Made by a program: the position numbers and the translations under genes
Source: CAYSHJ01 sp964589725
Lineage (GTDB): Bacteria; Planctomycetota; Planctomycetia; Planctomycetales; Planctomycetaceae
Assembly (NCBI GenBank): GCA_964589725.1
Contig: CAZPUJ010000527.1
Span: forward strand, 1 to 9,355
Direction: 5' to 3'
Length of the DNA: 9,355 nt
The notes under the pieces: model-generated
What the model was told of the DNA's origin: nothing
The model's input: the letters and a program-made list of their open reading frames with translations, nothing else
The model's database searches: none
Shown here: positions 1-6,780 of the stretch, piece after piece
Position numbering within the stretch: position 1 is the stretch's first letter
Layout: the number at the start of each line of letters is the position of its first letter

Positions 1-53
1 ACCGTTTGCAGAAGCCACCCCGTAGCGACCCGCATCCCATTCCAACTCAGTGT

Positions 54-127
54 TCTGTCAACCGACTTCGTGAGGACAAGAACTTCCAAATTCCTCACCG
101 CGTTCGCGGTGCGCTCTGTTGACAGAG
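54..127. repeat. Nested inverted repeat with two short hairpins at the 3' end of the left operon
   Basis: The outer arms TCTGTCAAC (54-62) and GTTGACAGA (118-126) are perfect 9-base complements. Inside them GTGAGGA (70-76) pairs with TCCTCAC (92-98). The right side also contains two local hairpins: CACCGCG/CGCGGTG (96-111) and CTCTGT/ACAGAG (114-127). The structure overlaps the last codons and the stop of the small minus-strand lipoprotein gene and lies just downstream of the operon, so it could act as a terminator or processing hairpin. There is no clear T-run, so a classical intrinsic terminator is not shown. It may equally be a small mobile palindromic repeat. The symmetry is seen directly; the role is inferred. 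Confidence 0.6.
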
Positions 128-343
128 TGGGGCCATATAGAAGTTGGGTTTGGTTTTACCTTCTTTCTTCATTCGTTCGATCATCGCGGGGCCACCGCCA
201 TTCTCCATCGCCTTCTTCATGGATTCCTGTTGCGCGGGCGTCATTTCTGGTGTCGAGACCGCCGGTTTAATCTCTTCCTGCGAGCATCCCGTGAGCATTA
301 TCGAGGCCGTGATCAAACTCAGTCCCAAAACTTGGTTCCACAT
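95..343 (-). CDS. Small lipoprotein, unknown function
   Basis: This encodes an 82-residue protein that I do not recognise as a named family. The N-terminus is a bacterial lipoprotein signal: a short hydrophobic stretch (about residues 5-16) ending in the lipobox L17-T18-G19-C20, so Cys20 would be lipidated and the roughly 62-residue mature part would face the periplasm or outer surface. The mature part is hydrophilic and rich in Met, Lys and Glu, with a short helical-looking segment around TPAQQESMKKAMENGGGP. An AAGGA ribosome binding site about 8 bases upstream supports the ATG at 343. It is the last gene of a four-gene minus-strand run, 52 bases after the TPR-type gene. The final residues (about QQSAPRTR) and the stop lie inside an inverted repeat, so the C-terminus may be repeat-derived. 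Confidence 0.75.
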   Translation of the reverse strand: MWNQVLGLSLITASIMLTGCSQEEIKPAVSTPEMTPAQQESMKKAMENGGGPAMIERMKKEGKTKPNFYMAPLCQQSAPRTR

Positions 344-395
344 GCGTGCATTCCTTTTTTGCTATGACGAATGGAAGTTCGCCGGTTGTGAACTG

Positions 396-1652
396 CTACC
401 GTTCCGTGATCCGTTGCCAGTATTCGACTTCGTCAGGCCGCCGCAAGGTCCGATAGAACGCCAGAAGGACGTCACGGTTGGGTGCTTCGTTCGGAGCCAA
501 CAAGGCTCGGCGAAGCTGCTCTCGCTGATCCGGACGAAACAACTGCTGCACCTCCGTGGCGTGCTGACGGGCGGCATCGGCAAGCTCTTTTTGCCCGGAC
601 AACGCCAGACATGTCGTGTGACGGAATTGGCACCTCCAGTCGGCGTGACCGGGCCAAATCTCAAGTGCTTTGGCATAGGCCGCAGATGCAGCACCGTAAT
701 TCCGATGCAGATTCTCCTGCAATAGTCCGGCGGTTTTCCAGTACGCATAGCCTTCTCGGTGACCGGGCCATTGATCGAATGCGGAGGCGGCCTGTTCCAA
801 CTGGCCGGACTCGATCAAGACGCTCGTCAGCACAAACACGAATACCGGATCGTTCATGGCCCGCGGGATAGAGCGTGCTTCCTCCACGACCAGCCTGGCT
901 TGTTCCAGATCTCCCTCGTCCAGAAACCAACGTGCAATGGCCGCGTGAATCAACGGTTCATTGGGCTCGGACTGCCGAAAGGCCACCAGTCGCTTCAGTT
1001 CCACACGTCGCGCGGAATCGCCGGGCGAGTTGCGAAAGCCCAGCATCTCATCCAAACTCGCCGTGATGTGCGCGGGGTCGTTTTGACTGAGAAACCAATC
1101 ACGCAAGTAGTCGCTGCGCCGCTGGGCCGGGCCCAGTTCGTAGAGTCGACGAAATATCGGCTCGCACAGATCGCCCCGGCCAGTCATGTCCAGAATCCGC
1201 CAGTGCAACGAGTGCGCATCCACCGCCCTGGGGTCGATCACCACCGCACGTTGCAAGAGCCGCTCGGACTGCATCGGCTGCCGCAGCAACAAGAACCGCA
1301 GGCGCGCTTCCCGAATGCGTGCTTCCACGCCTTCGGCGACGTCGTCCGGGATTTCCCTCAGAACGACAACCGCGTTCTCGGCACTGCTCCGCGCCGGCAA
1401 CAAGTCGTCGCGAGCGAATGCTTCCGCCAGCATCAGCCGCAGCGCGGTATCGCCGGGATTCAGCCACAACAAACGCGCCAACTTGGTGCGAGCCGCTTTC
1501 CATTGGTTGCGGGCGAGACAACTTTTCGCGGCAATGCGTTCGTTTCTGGCCCACAACGCCGCCGTGCCGATCACCGTCAAAAGCAGCAACGCCGATCCGA
1601 TCACGAATCGGCGACGACAAGGCTTCGATTTCGACAAGGCGGTGTCAGACAT
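396..1652 (-). CDS. Membrane-anchored protein with TPR-like helical repeats
   Basis: This encodes a 418-residue protein. A basic N-terminus (CRRR at 12-15) precedes one hydrophobic segment at about 16-35, so it is probably a single-span protein with N-terminus inside and the bulk in the periplasm. A poorly cleaved signal peptide is the alternative. The rest is alpha-helical, with repeated pairs of amphipathic helices rich in Ala, Leu and Arg. Tetratricopeptide-like units are visible around 40-70 (ARNQWKAARTKLARLLWLNP), 250-300 (DEGDLEQARLVVEEA, ESGQLEQAASAFDQWPG) and 325-345 (NYGAASAAYAKALEIWPG). TPR proteins usually scaffold protein-protein contacts, so a partner among the operon products is plausible but not shown. 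The start at 1652 lies 44 bases after the upstream ASPIC/UnbV gene, with only a weak GAG-type ribosome site. Catalytic motifs were not seen. Confidence 0.82.
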   Translation of the reverse strand: MSDTALSKSKPCRRRFVIGSALLLLTVIGTAALWARNERIAAKSCLARNQWKAARTKLARLLWLNPGDTALRLMLAEAFARDDLLPARSSAENAVVVLREIPDDVAEGVEARIREARLRFLLLRQPMQSERLLQRAVVIDPRAVDAHSLHWRILDMTGRGDLCEPIFRRLYELGPAQRRSDYLRDWFLSQNDPAHITASLDEMLGFRNSPGDSARRVELKRLVAFRQSEPNEPLIHAAIARWFLDEGDLEQARLVVEEARSIPRAMNDPVFVFVLTSVLIESGQLEQAASAFDQWPGHREGYAYWKTAGLLQENLHRNYGAASAAYAKALEIWPGHADWRCQFRHTTCLALSGQKELADAARQHATEVQQLFRPDQREQLRRALLAPNEAPNRDVLLAFYRTLRRPDEVEYWQRITER

Positions 1653-1696
1653 TTCTCACGATGCGCTGAAGACAATTCACAACGAGGTCCGTCGCT

Positions 1697-3496
1697 CTAC
1701 TGGATCGATTCGTGGGACACGGACCGCGGTTCGTCGCCCTCCAGAATCACCCAATAATGATCCCCAACCACATGGGAAAAGACGTCCACTCGGCCCGACG
1801 GCCAAAACACTTCGACTTTGTCGGCCTCGACCGCGTCCTTCAAACCGAACAGCATGCGCGCGTCGGACGTAGCAAGGTAACTTCCACCGGCCACAACCGA
1901 TTGAACCTGCCTTCGGTCACGCACTGTCACCAGCACTCGACCACCCACCGGAGCCACTCGGTTCCGAGTCCGAAGCTGAATTCCCAAGTAATGCCGTCCC
2001 GTGTCCGTTTCGTTTTTGAATAGAGCCATCGGCCGATGCAGATTGGCGACCACCAAATCCAGATCGCCATCCTCGTCGTAGTCGGCGGCGGCCACGCCAC
2101 GTCCCAAGGCCTTCTCGGCGAAACAGGCTCCGGCCGTTGCGGACACGTCGTCAAATCGCCCGCGGCCATCGTTTCGCAATAACTGCGGCGGCATCTCGTT
2201 GGGCTGCAGATTCGGACCGAGTACATGTCCGTTCGCAACGAACAGATCCACGGCTTCGTCTCGATCGAAGTCCAACGCGATTGTGCCAAAGCCGTTGAAT
2301 AACATGCTGTTTGCCGCGATTCGCGAACCGAAACTGTCGTCATGGAACTGCAGTCGTCCCAGATTGCGGTACAGAGTGTTCTTCTGCGAGTAGAAGTGAG
2401 TCAAGTAGAGATCCACGTTCTCGTCACCGTCGAAGTCGGCGCAGGCGATGCCCATACTCGCTTCGACCTGCCCCGCGCCGCTCACGGCACATCCGCCGTC
2501 TATGGCGATGTCGTAATACGTCGGCGGGTGTGCGGCATCATCCGATGGTGTCCGGCCGCGAGTGAACAGGAAATTGGCGGCCATGTCGTTGGCTACGTAG
2601 ACCTCCGGCAGCAGATCGTTGTCCAGATCGAGCACCGCCACGCTCATGCCCTTACCGTTTTCGCCAACAAGACCCAGAGCGGCTGACGATTCCACGAACC
2701 GGCCGTCGCCTTGATTCAAATACAGTCGATCCGGCACTCCAGCAAAACTGCCCGGTCCGCAATAACCTGCGATCCCCTCGTAGTGGCAAACCCGATGGTT
2801 CTCGAACGACAGGTCGAGATAGTTGACGACGTACAGGTCTTCGTCCCCGTCCCGATCGGCATCAAACCAAGCCGCTCCCGTGCTCCACGACGGGTCACCA
2901 GTTCCCGACAACTCGGTCACATCGGCAAATGTGCCGTCACCCTGATTCACGAACAACCGGTTGGGGCCGTAGTTGGTCAGGTAGATGTCCGCGAATCCGT
3001 CCGCGTTGAAGTCGGCGACCGCCACTCCTTGGCCGAATTGTCGCAGGCCCACTCTAGCCGCACCGCTCACGTCTTCAAACGCCCCATCGCCACGATTACG
3101 AAACAGACGAGTCACGACGTCCGGTGGCGTGCGTTCGAGATCGGGCCAGCAACACCCATTGGTCACCAGCAAATCAAGCCAACCATCGTTGTCAAAATCG
3201 AGCCAGCCAACGCCCCTCCCCATGACCTCCGGCAAGAAGAACCTTCCCGGGACGGCGTCATTGAAATAGGTGAAGGCGAGGCCAGCGTCACTGGCCACAT
3301 CGACAAACCGTGGCGTGACCAGGTTCGGATTCTGATCTTGCGCAGTCACACTCTGCTGCTGGCGCTCTGACGCAGCGCCGGGCAGATCACACGGCGGCCA
3401 AGACTCGGAAGACGCCAATTCGGGTTTGCGTTCGTCAACACAGCCAGTCAGGATCACCAATCCAGCCACCATCACTACCAGCTTCGCGACTTCCAT
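1697..3496 (-). CDS. FG-GAP/VCBS-repeat lipoprotein with C-terminal ASPIC/UnbV domain (CRTAC1-like)
   Basis: This encodes a 599-residue protein. A signal peptide ends in the lipobox L16-T17-G18-C19, predicting a lipid anchor. From about residue 60 to 490 there are FG-GAP/VCBS repeats of a beta-propeller, marked by calcium-loop motifs: DFDNDGWLD (100-108), DFNADGFAD (162-170), DADRDGDED (212-220), a degenerate DLDNDLLPE (290-298), DFDGDENVD (354-362), DFDRDEAVD (409-417) and DYDEDGDLD (472-480). Paired phrases such as LFVNQGDGTFADVT recur. Residues about 500-587 match the ASPIC/UnbV domain (HYLGIQLRT, GGSYLATSDARMLFGL, VEVFWPSGRVD). Related proteins are large, exported, calcium-binding and mostly of unknown function, often suggested to bind carbohydrate or protein. 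It begins 36 bases after the DUF1559 gene stop. The start at 3496 has a modest GGA ribosome site about 9 bases upstream. Confidence 0.92.
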   Translation of the reverse strand: MEVAKLVVMVAGLVILTGCVDERKPELASSESWPPCDLPGAASERQQQSVTAQDQNPNLVTPRFVDVASDAGLAFTYFNDAVPGRFFLPEVMGRGVGWLDFDNDGWLDLLVTNGCCWPDLERTPPDVVTRLFRNRGDGAFEDVSGAARVGLRQFGQGVAVADFNADGFADIYLTNYGPNRLFVNQGDGTFADVTELSGTGDPSWSTGAAWFDADRDGDEDLYVVNYLDLSFENHRVCHYEGIAGYCGPGSFAGVPDRLYLNQGDGRFVESSAALGLVGENGKGMSVAVLDLDNDLLPEVYVANDMAANFLFTRGRTPSDDAAHPPTYYDIAIDGGCAVSGAGQVEASMGIACADFDGDENVDLYLTHFYSQKNTLYRNLGRLQFHDDSFGSRIAANSMLFNGFGTIALDFDRDEAVDLFVANGHVLGPNLQPNEMPPQLLRNDGRGRFDDVSATAGACFAEKALGRGVAAADYDEDGDLDLVVANLHRPMALFKNETDTGRHYLGIQLRTRNRVAPVGGRVLVTVRDRRQVQSVVAGGSYLATSDARMLFGLKDAVEADKVEVFWPSGRVDVFSHVVGDHYWVILEGDEPRSVSHESIQ

Positions 3497-3532
3497 CGGC
3501 GAGTTCCGCGCACCGGTTAACGATCACGGAGC

Positions 3533-4564
3533 CTAAAAGTCACTGACTGGCTCACCGCCATTTCGCGTTCCGATCGCGGTCCAAGTGGACCATTCGATGT
3601 TTTGCGAAACAAACCGCACGGCACCGTCGCCCATACAAACATGAACGCCGCCCGCATGGTGGCTCTGCGAGGCAACCATGTTGTTGCCAGACCAGTCCTC
3701 AACCGGGCCGTTGTGGCAGCTTTTTTCGTTCGGATTCATCGTGTGCGTGTACGTCGAAGCCACACCCCCGAATGACCAGCCCCAAGAACTTCCCTTCATT
3801 CCTGTTCGGCCAGGATCGGTATTGAAGATCGCATTCGCTACGGTGTAGTTGTTGCACGTCTGCCGGTTCTGCGCCGGCGTGCCTCCGCTGCTCCAATCAT
3901 GCATCGTCCAACGCGGGTGGTACTGGGTCCCCGGATCGACGGTGATCTCCGCGTAAGCGGCCATCATGCTGAGACCATCAGACACGTCGCGCGACCGCAC
4001 AGGACCGTTATCGGGATTGGTGCCATTTCCCGGCCACCCGAAGACAGCGGCGAATCCGTTGGGGCGACCAGAGCTGTTCTGCGTGAATGGCTGCACGCCA
4101 CGGTTGATGGCGTAGGTGAAATTTCCACTTCCGGCCTTTGCCGTATTCGGCTCTGAGGGACATATAAACACCGGCAGCCGCAGACTCATGGAAGCGATGT
4201 TTGAAGCGCCAAACCATCCACCGGAATCCCACGGGAAGTCATTCATATTGACCGTCTTGTAGGCCGCCGCATTGTCCAGATACGGAAGCATGAAAACCTT
4301 GTCGCTAAACGCCCCCTGACGCTCGCCCGTCAGAGCATTCCATCCGACCGAAATGGGAAATGTCCGGTTGGATTCGTGATAGTTGTGGATCGCCAGGCCG
4401 ATTTGCTTCAGATTATTCTTGCACTGCGAGCGTCGCGCAGCTTCACGTGCCTGCTGAACGGCAGGGAGCAACAAGGCGATCAGTATCGCGATGATCGCAA
4501 TCACCACCAGTAATTCAATCAACGTGAATCCCGATCTGCGAATTATCTTGCTAACGAATGACAT
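3533..4564 (-). CDS. DUF1559 pseudopilin-like protein with H-X9-DG motif
   Basis: This encodes a 343-residue protein. The N-terminus is a type IV prepilin signal: a basic leader (KIIRRSG), predicted prepilin-peptidase cleavage between G12 and F13, and FTLIELLVV with Glu at +5, followed by a roughly 20-residue hydrophobic helix. Then comes QQAREAARRSQCKNNLKQIGLAIHNYHE, characteristic of DUF1559. The C-terminus carries the H-X9-DG motif (His303 to Asp313-Gly314) and the ending RNGGEPVSDF, typical of planctomycete members. The family occurs in many paralogs per planctomycete genome; its role is unknown, and inner-membrane or pseudopilin-like assembly is inferred from the signal. An upstream in-frame ATG at 4624 adds 20 residues, but the start at 4564 has a near-perfect Shine-Dalgarno and places the leader correctly. 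It is the first gene of the left operon. A weak promoter-like pair (TTGCAC at 4692-4687, TAGATT at 4670-4665, spacing 16) lies upstream. Confidence 0.93.
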   Translation of the reverse strand: MSFVSKIIRRSGFTLIELLVVIAIIAILIALLLPAVQQAREAARRSQCKNNLKQIGLAIHNYHESNRTFPISVGWNALTGERQGAFSDKVFMLPYLDNAAAYKTVNMNDFPWDSGGWFGASNIASMSLRLPVFICPSEPNTAKAGSGNFTYAINRGVQPFTQNSSGRPNGFAAVFGWPGNGTNPDNGPVRSRDVSDGLSMMAAYAEITVDPGTQYHPRWTMHDWSSGGTPAQNRQTCNNYTVANAIFNTDPGRTGMKGSSWGWSFGGVASTYTHTMNPNEKSCHNGPVEDWSGNNMVASQSHHAGGVHVCMGDGAVRFVSQNIEWSTWTAIGTRNGGEPVSDF

Positions 4565-4571
4565 GGCAGTG

Positions 4572-4579
4572 ACCTCCTC
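4572..4579 (-). promoter_or_regulatory. Strong ribosome binding site GAGGAGGT for the DUF1559 gene
   Basis: On the minus strand GAGGAGGT sits seven bases upstream of the ATG at 4564. It is the strongest ribosome binding site in the window and decides the start in favour of 4564 over the upstream in-frame ATG at 4624. Its strength suggests the pseudopilin-like protein is made in larger amounts than the downstream operon products, whose ribosome sites are weaker. Confidence 0.85.
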
Positions 4580-4813
4580 AAAAACGAACGAACTCACGAA
4601 GGCCAAAAACGTGGATAAGAACAAACAGACAAACCAAGAGCTGAAAAATTAGCCTGCGAGGCACAATCTAAAAACTCGCCAGTCCCGTGCAACGAATGAG
4701 TTTGGGAACACCCGCCACGCACGGTCGTCAGGTCGTCTTGGACAGGCTGCGTCCTCATTGAGATCGTGTCCGAGCGTGACTAGCATCCGTAACATCAACG
4801 GGAGTTTGCCGAC

Positions 4814-5923
4814 ATGAATTCGCGAACGTGTCGCTGGGGCATTTTGGGAACCGCCAACATCGCGCGGAAGAATTGGTCCGCGATCCGGAATTCCGGGAAC
4901 GCGACATTGACGGCCGTCGCCAGTCGCACGCGCGAACGTGCTCAGCAATTCATCGACGAATGTCAGGCGACCGTGCCGCATAGTCCGACTCCACGAGCGA
5001 TCGGCAACTACGAAGGATTGCTGCAAGCCGCCGATGTTGATGCCGTTTACATTCCGCTGCCGACGGGACTTCGGAAGGAATGGGTGATCAAGGCCGCGAA
5101 CGCCGGCAAGCACGTGCTGGCCGAGAAGCCGGTCGGCTGCGACGCGGCGGAAGTTGCCGAGATGATCGCCGCCTGCCGCAAGAACGACGTGCAGTTCATG
5201 GATGGCGTGATGTTCATGCACAGCGCGCGGCTTCGAGCGATTCGCGAGGTGCTTGACGACGGCGCGAGCATCGGGCGGATTCGGCGCATCGAGTCATCGT
5301 TCAGCTTCTGCGCTCCGGACGATTGGGTGAACGTCAACATCCGCGCCAGCGGCGAACTGGAACCGCTCGGTTGCCTGGGTGACCTGGGCTGGTACACGAT
5401 CCGCTTCACGCTGTGGGCGCTCAACTATCAAATGCCGCACCGAGTCTGCGGCCGCCTGCTGACGCAAGCTCGTCGGCCTGACAGCCAGACGGACGTGCCG
5501 ATCGAATTCTCCGCGGAGTTGTTCTTCGCGAACGGCGTTTCGGCGACGATGTACAACTCGTTCATCACCGAAACTCAGCAGTGGGCGATGGTCGGAGGGA
5601 CGCGAGGATTTTTGCACGTCCCCGATTTCGTGTTGCCATTTTACGGCAACGAGGCGGCGTTCACTGTTCACAACGCCGCGTTTCGCGTGGAAGGTTGCCA
5701 GTACAACATGGAGGAGCACACGCGCCGGGTGGCCGTCGCTGAATACAGCAACAACGCGGCGAACGCTCAGGAGTCGAACCTCTTCCGCGGTTTCTCTGAG
5801 CTTGTGCTCAGCGGCAAGCCGGATGATTCGTGGGCACAGGTCGCGCTCCAGACGCAGCAGGTAATGGATGCCTGCCTGGCATCGGCTCGCCAGGACGGCA
5901 AGCTGATCGAGTTGCATCGCTGA
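4814..5923 (+). CDS. Gfo/Idh/MocA-family NAD(P)-dependent oxidoreductase
   Basis: This encodes a 369-residue cytoplasmic dehydrogenase, full length for the family. The Rossmann dinucleotide-binding motif is G9-I-L-G12-T-A-N-I-A, the segment YIPLPTGLRKEWVIKAANAGKHVL precedes the conserved E104-K105-P106, and GDLGWYTIR (189-197) marks the substrate/catalytic region of the C-terminal domain. From memory of family sequences, the wording (VQFMDGVMFMH, LGDLGWYTIR, GTRGFLHVPDFVLPFYG) is close to the plant At4g09670-type group and to sugar or dihydrodiol dehydrogenase relatives. A sugar or cyclic polyol substrate is therefore plausible, but the exact one cannot be read. No signal peptide is seen, unlike many secreted planctomycete members of this family. 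The ATG at 4814 has GGGAG about 9 bases upstream. It is divergent from the DUF1559 operon and 30 bases ahead of the acetyltransferase gene. Confidence 0.92.
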   Translation: MNSRTCRWGILGTANIARKNWSAIRNSGNATLTAVASRTRERAQQFIDECQATVPHSPTPRAIGNYEGLLQAADVDAVYIPLPTGLRKEWVIKAANAGKHVLAEKPVGCDAAEVAEMIAACRKNDVQFMDGVMFMHSARLRAIREVLDDGASIGRIRRIESSFSFCAPDDWVNVNIRASGELEPLGCLGDLGWYTIRFTLWALNYQMPHRVCGRLLTQARRPDSQTDVPIEFSAELFFANGVSATMYNSFITETQQWAMVGGTRGFLHVPDFVLPFYGNEAAFTVHNAAFRVEGCQYNMEEHTRRVAVAEYSNNAANAQESNLFRGFSELVLSGKPDDSWAQVALQTQQVMDACLASARQDGKLIELHR

Positions 5924-5953
5924 CGTCGGTCATGTGGGCATGTGGGAAGCGTC

Positions 5954-6529
5954 ATGTCGCCAATCGAACTCCACACCGAACGGCTGATCCTGCGCGAATG
6001 GCGCGATGAGGACTTGAAGCCATTCGCCGCGCTCAACTCGGATCCCGAAGTCATGCGGTACATGCCCAAGCTGCTCAGCCGTGAAGACAGCGACGCGAGC
6101 ATTCAGCGGATTCGCGAGCACTTCGCGCGTCACGGCTTTGGCCTGTGGGCGGTCGAGGTTCGCGAAGTCGAGCCGTTCGTCGGATTCGTCGGACTAAGCA
6201 TGCCGAAGTTCGAGTCGCTGTTCACCCCGTGTGTCGAGATCGGCTGGCGATTGGCTCGCGAAGCGTGGGGCAAAGGCTACGCGACCGAAGCTGCTCAGGC
6301 AGCGCTGCAGTTCGGTTTCCAGCAACTCGCGTTAAACGAAATCGTTTCGTTCACGGTGCCGGAGAATCAACGCTCGCGGCGAGTTATGGATCGACTTGGC
6401 ATGAATCACGACCCAGCCGGCGACTTCGAACATCCGTTGCTTCCCGCAGGGCATCCGCTCCGCAGGCATGTTCTGTATCGGCTTCTGTATCGGCTCGCTC
6501 TGCCGAACGGCGGCGCGAAGCTCTCTTAA
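5954..6529 (+). CDS. GNAT-family N-acetyltransferase (RimJ/RimL type)
   Basis: This encodes a 191-residue acetyltransferase expected to move an acetyl group from acetyl-CoA to an amine, either a protein N-terminus or a small molecule; the acceptor cannot be read. RimL-type features appear in order: LHTERLILREWRDEDLKPFAALNSDPEVMRYMP (6-38), the acetyl-CoA pyrophosphate loop REAWGKGYATEAA (102-114), and VPENQRSRRVMDRLGM (135-150). GGGA six bases upstream supports the ATG at 5954; an in-frame GTG at 5942 would add four residues. It follows the oxidoreductase by 30 bases and is probably cotranscribed with it. The C-terminus contains a perfect 12-base tandem duplication giving LYRLLYRL, followed by a short ALPNGGAKLS tail that looks like an extension beyond the usual family end. 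Confidence 0.9.
   Translation: MSPIELHTERLILREWRDEDLKPFAALNSDPEVMRYMPKLLSREDSDASIQRIREHFARHGFGLWAVEVREVEPFVGFVGLSMPKFESLFTPCVEIGWRLAREAWGKGYATEAAQAALQFGFQQLALNEIVSFTVPENQRSRRVMDRLGMNHDPAGDFEHPLLPAGHPLRRHVLYRLLYRLALPNGGAKLS
6471..6494 (+). repeat. Perfect 12-base tandem duplication inside the acetyltransferase gene
   Basis: TTCTGTATCGGC occurs twice back to back (6471-6482 and 6483-6494). The duplication keeps the frame and repeats four residues (LYRL) near the C-terminus of the acetyltransferase. It is most simply explained by replication slippage. Confidence 0.85.
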
Positions 6530-6546
6530 CCCTGCAGCACACTTTC

Positions 6547-6730
6547 GTGTTCCGGTCCCCTCTCCCGCCCGCATCGGGGGGAGAGGGTTAGGGGGGCTTA
6601 GGAGTTGATTGGCGGCCGACAACGAGCCGCTGTCATCAGAAGAGGTTGCACTGCGAATGGAGGCGTTGGCATCATTCGCCCCCTCACCCTAGCCCTCTCC
6701 CCCGAAGCGGGGGAGAGGGGACCGGAACAC
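6547..6730. repeat. Paired inverted REP-like GC-rich palindromes between convergent genes
   Basis: The outer 20 bases at 6547-6566 are exactly complementary to 6711-6730. Each half is itself a hairpin: CCCTCTCCC/GGGAGAGGG (6558-6587) on the left, and on the right an 11-base stem CCCTCTCCCCC/GGGGGAGAGGG around 6693-6719, closing to a 3-base loop with one more G-C pair. The two halves also share a TTAGGG/CCCTAG-type flank. About 84 unrelated bases separate them. Two REP-type hairpins in opposite orientation resemble a BIME/REPIN unit, a small non-autonomous repeat moved by a RAYT-like transposase in other bacteria. It fills the gap between the acetyltransferase stop (6529) and the minus-strand hydrolase stop (6781) and could terminate transcription from both sides, although no T-run follows the stems. 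Confidence 0.8.
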
Positions 6731-6780
6731 ATTATGTGCGCAGCCGGACTAATTCGGGCGGCAAATTGCCGTCGTCGTTT

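Noticed and set aside
1..40. Possible start of another minus-strand gene (ATG at 35 or 40)
   Set aside because: Only about a dozen codons are visible before the window edge, with no recognisable signal or motif and only a doubtful ribosome site.
144..725. 193-codon plus-strand open frame crossing the small lipoprotein and TPR genes
   Set aside because: It is antisense to two supported genes and their intergenic gap. Its translation has no coherent domain.
759..1757. 332-codon plus-strand open frame antisense to the TPR-type gene
   Set aside because: It lies opposite a better-supported gene with a membrane segment and helical repeats. Its translation is rich in Arg, Gln and His with no recognisable motif, as expected for an antisense shadow in GC-rich DNA.
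2711..3370. 219-codon plus-strand open frame antisense to the FG-GAP gene
   Set aside because: Its opposite strand encodes clear calcium-loop repeats, so this frame is a by-product of their codon use.
4565..4624. N-terminal extension of the DUF1559 protein from the ATG at 4624
   Set aside because: It would place 20 hydrophobic residues before the basic prepilin leader and would translate through the strong ribosome binding site at 4572-4579.
4649..5221. 190-codon minus-strand open frame over the start of the oxidoreductase gene
   Set aside because: It overlaps the Rossmann motif and EKP region of the oxidoreductase on the other strand and has no family features of its own.
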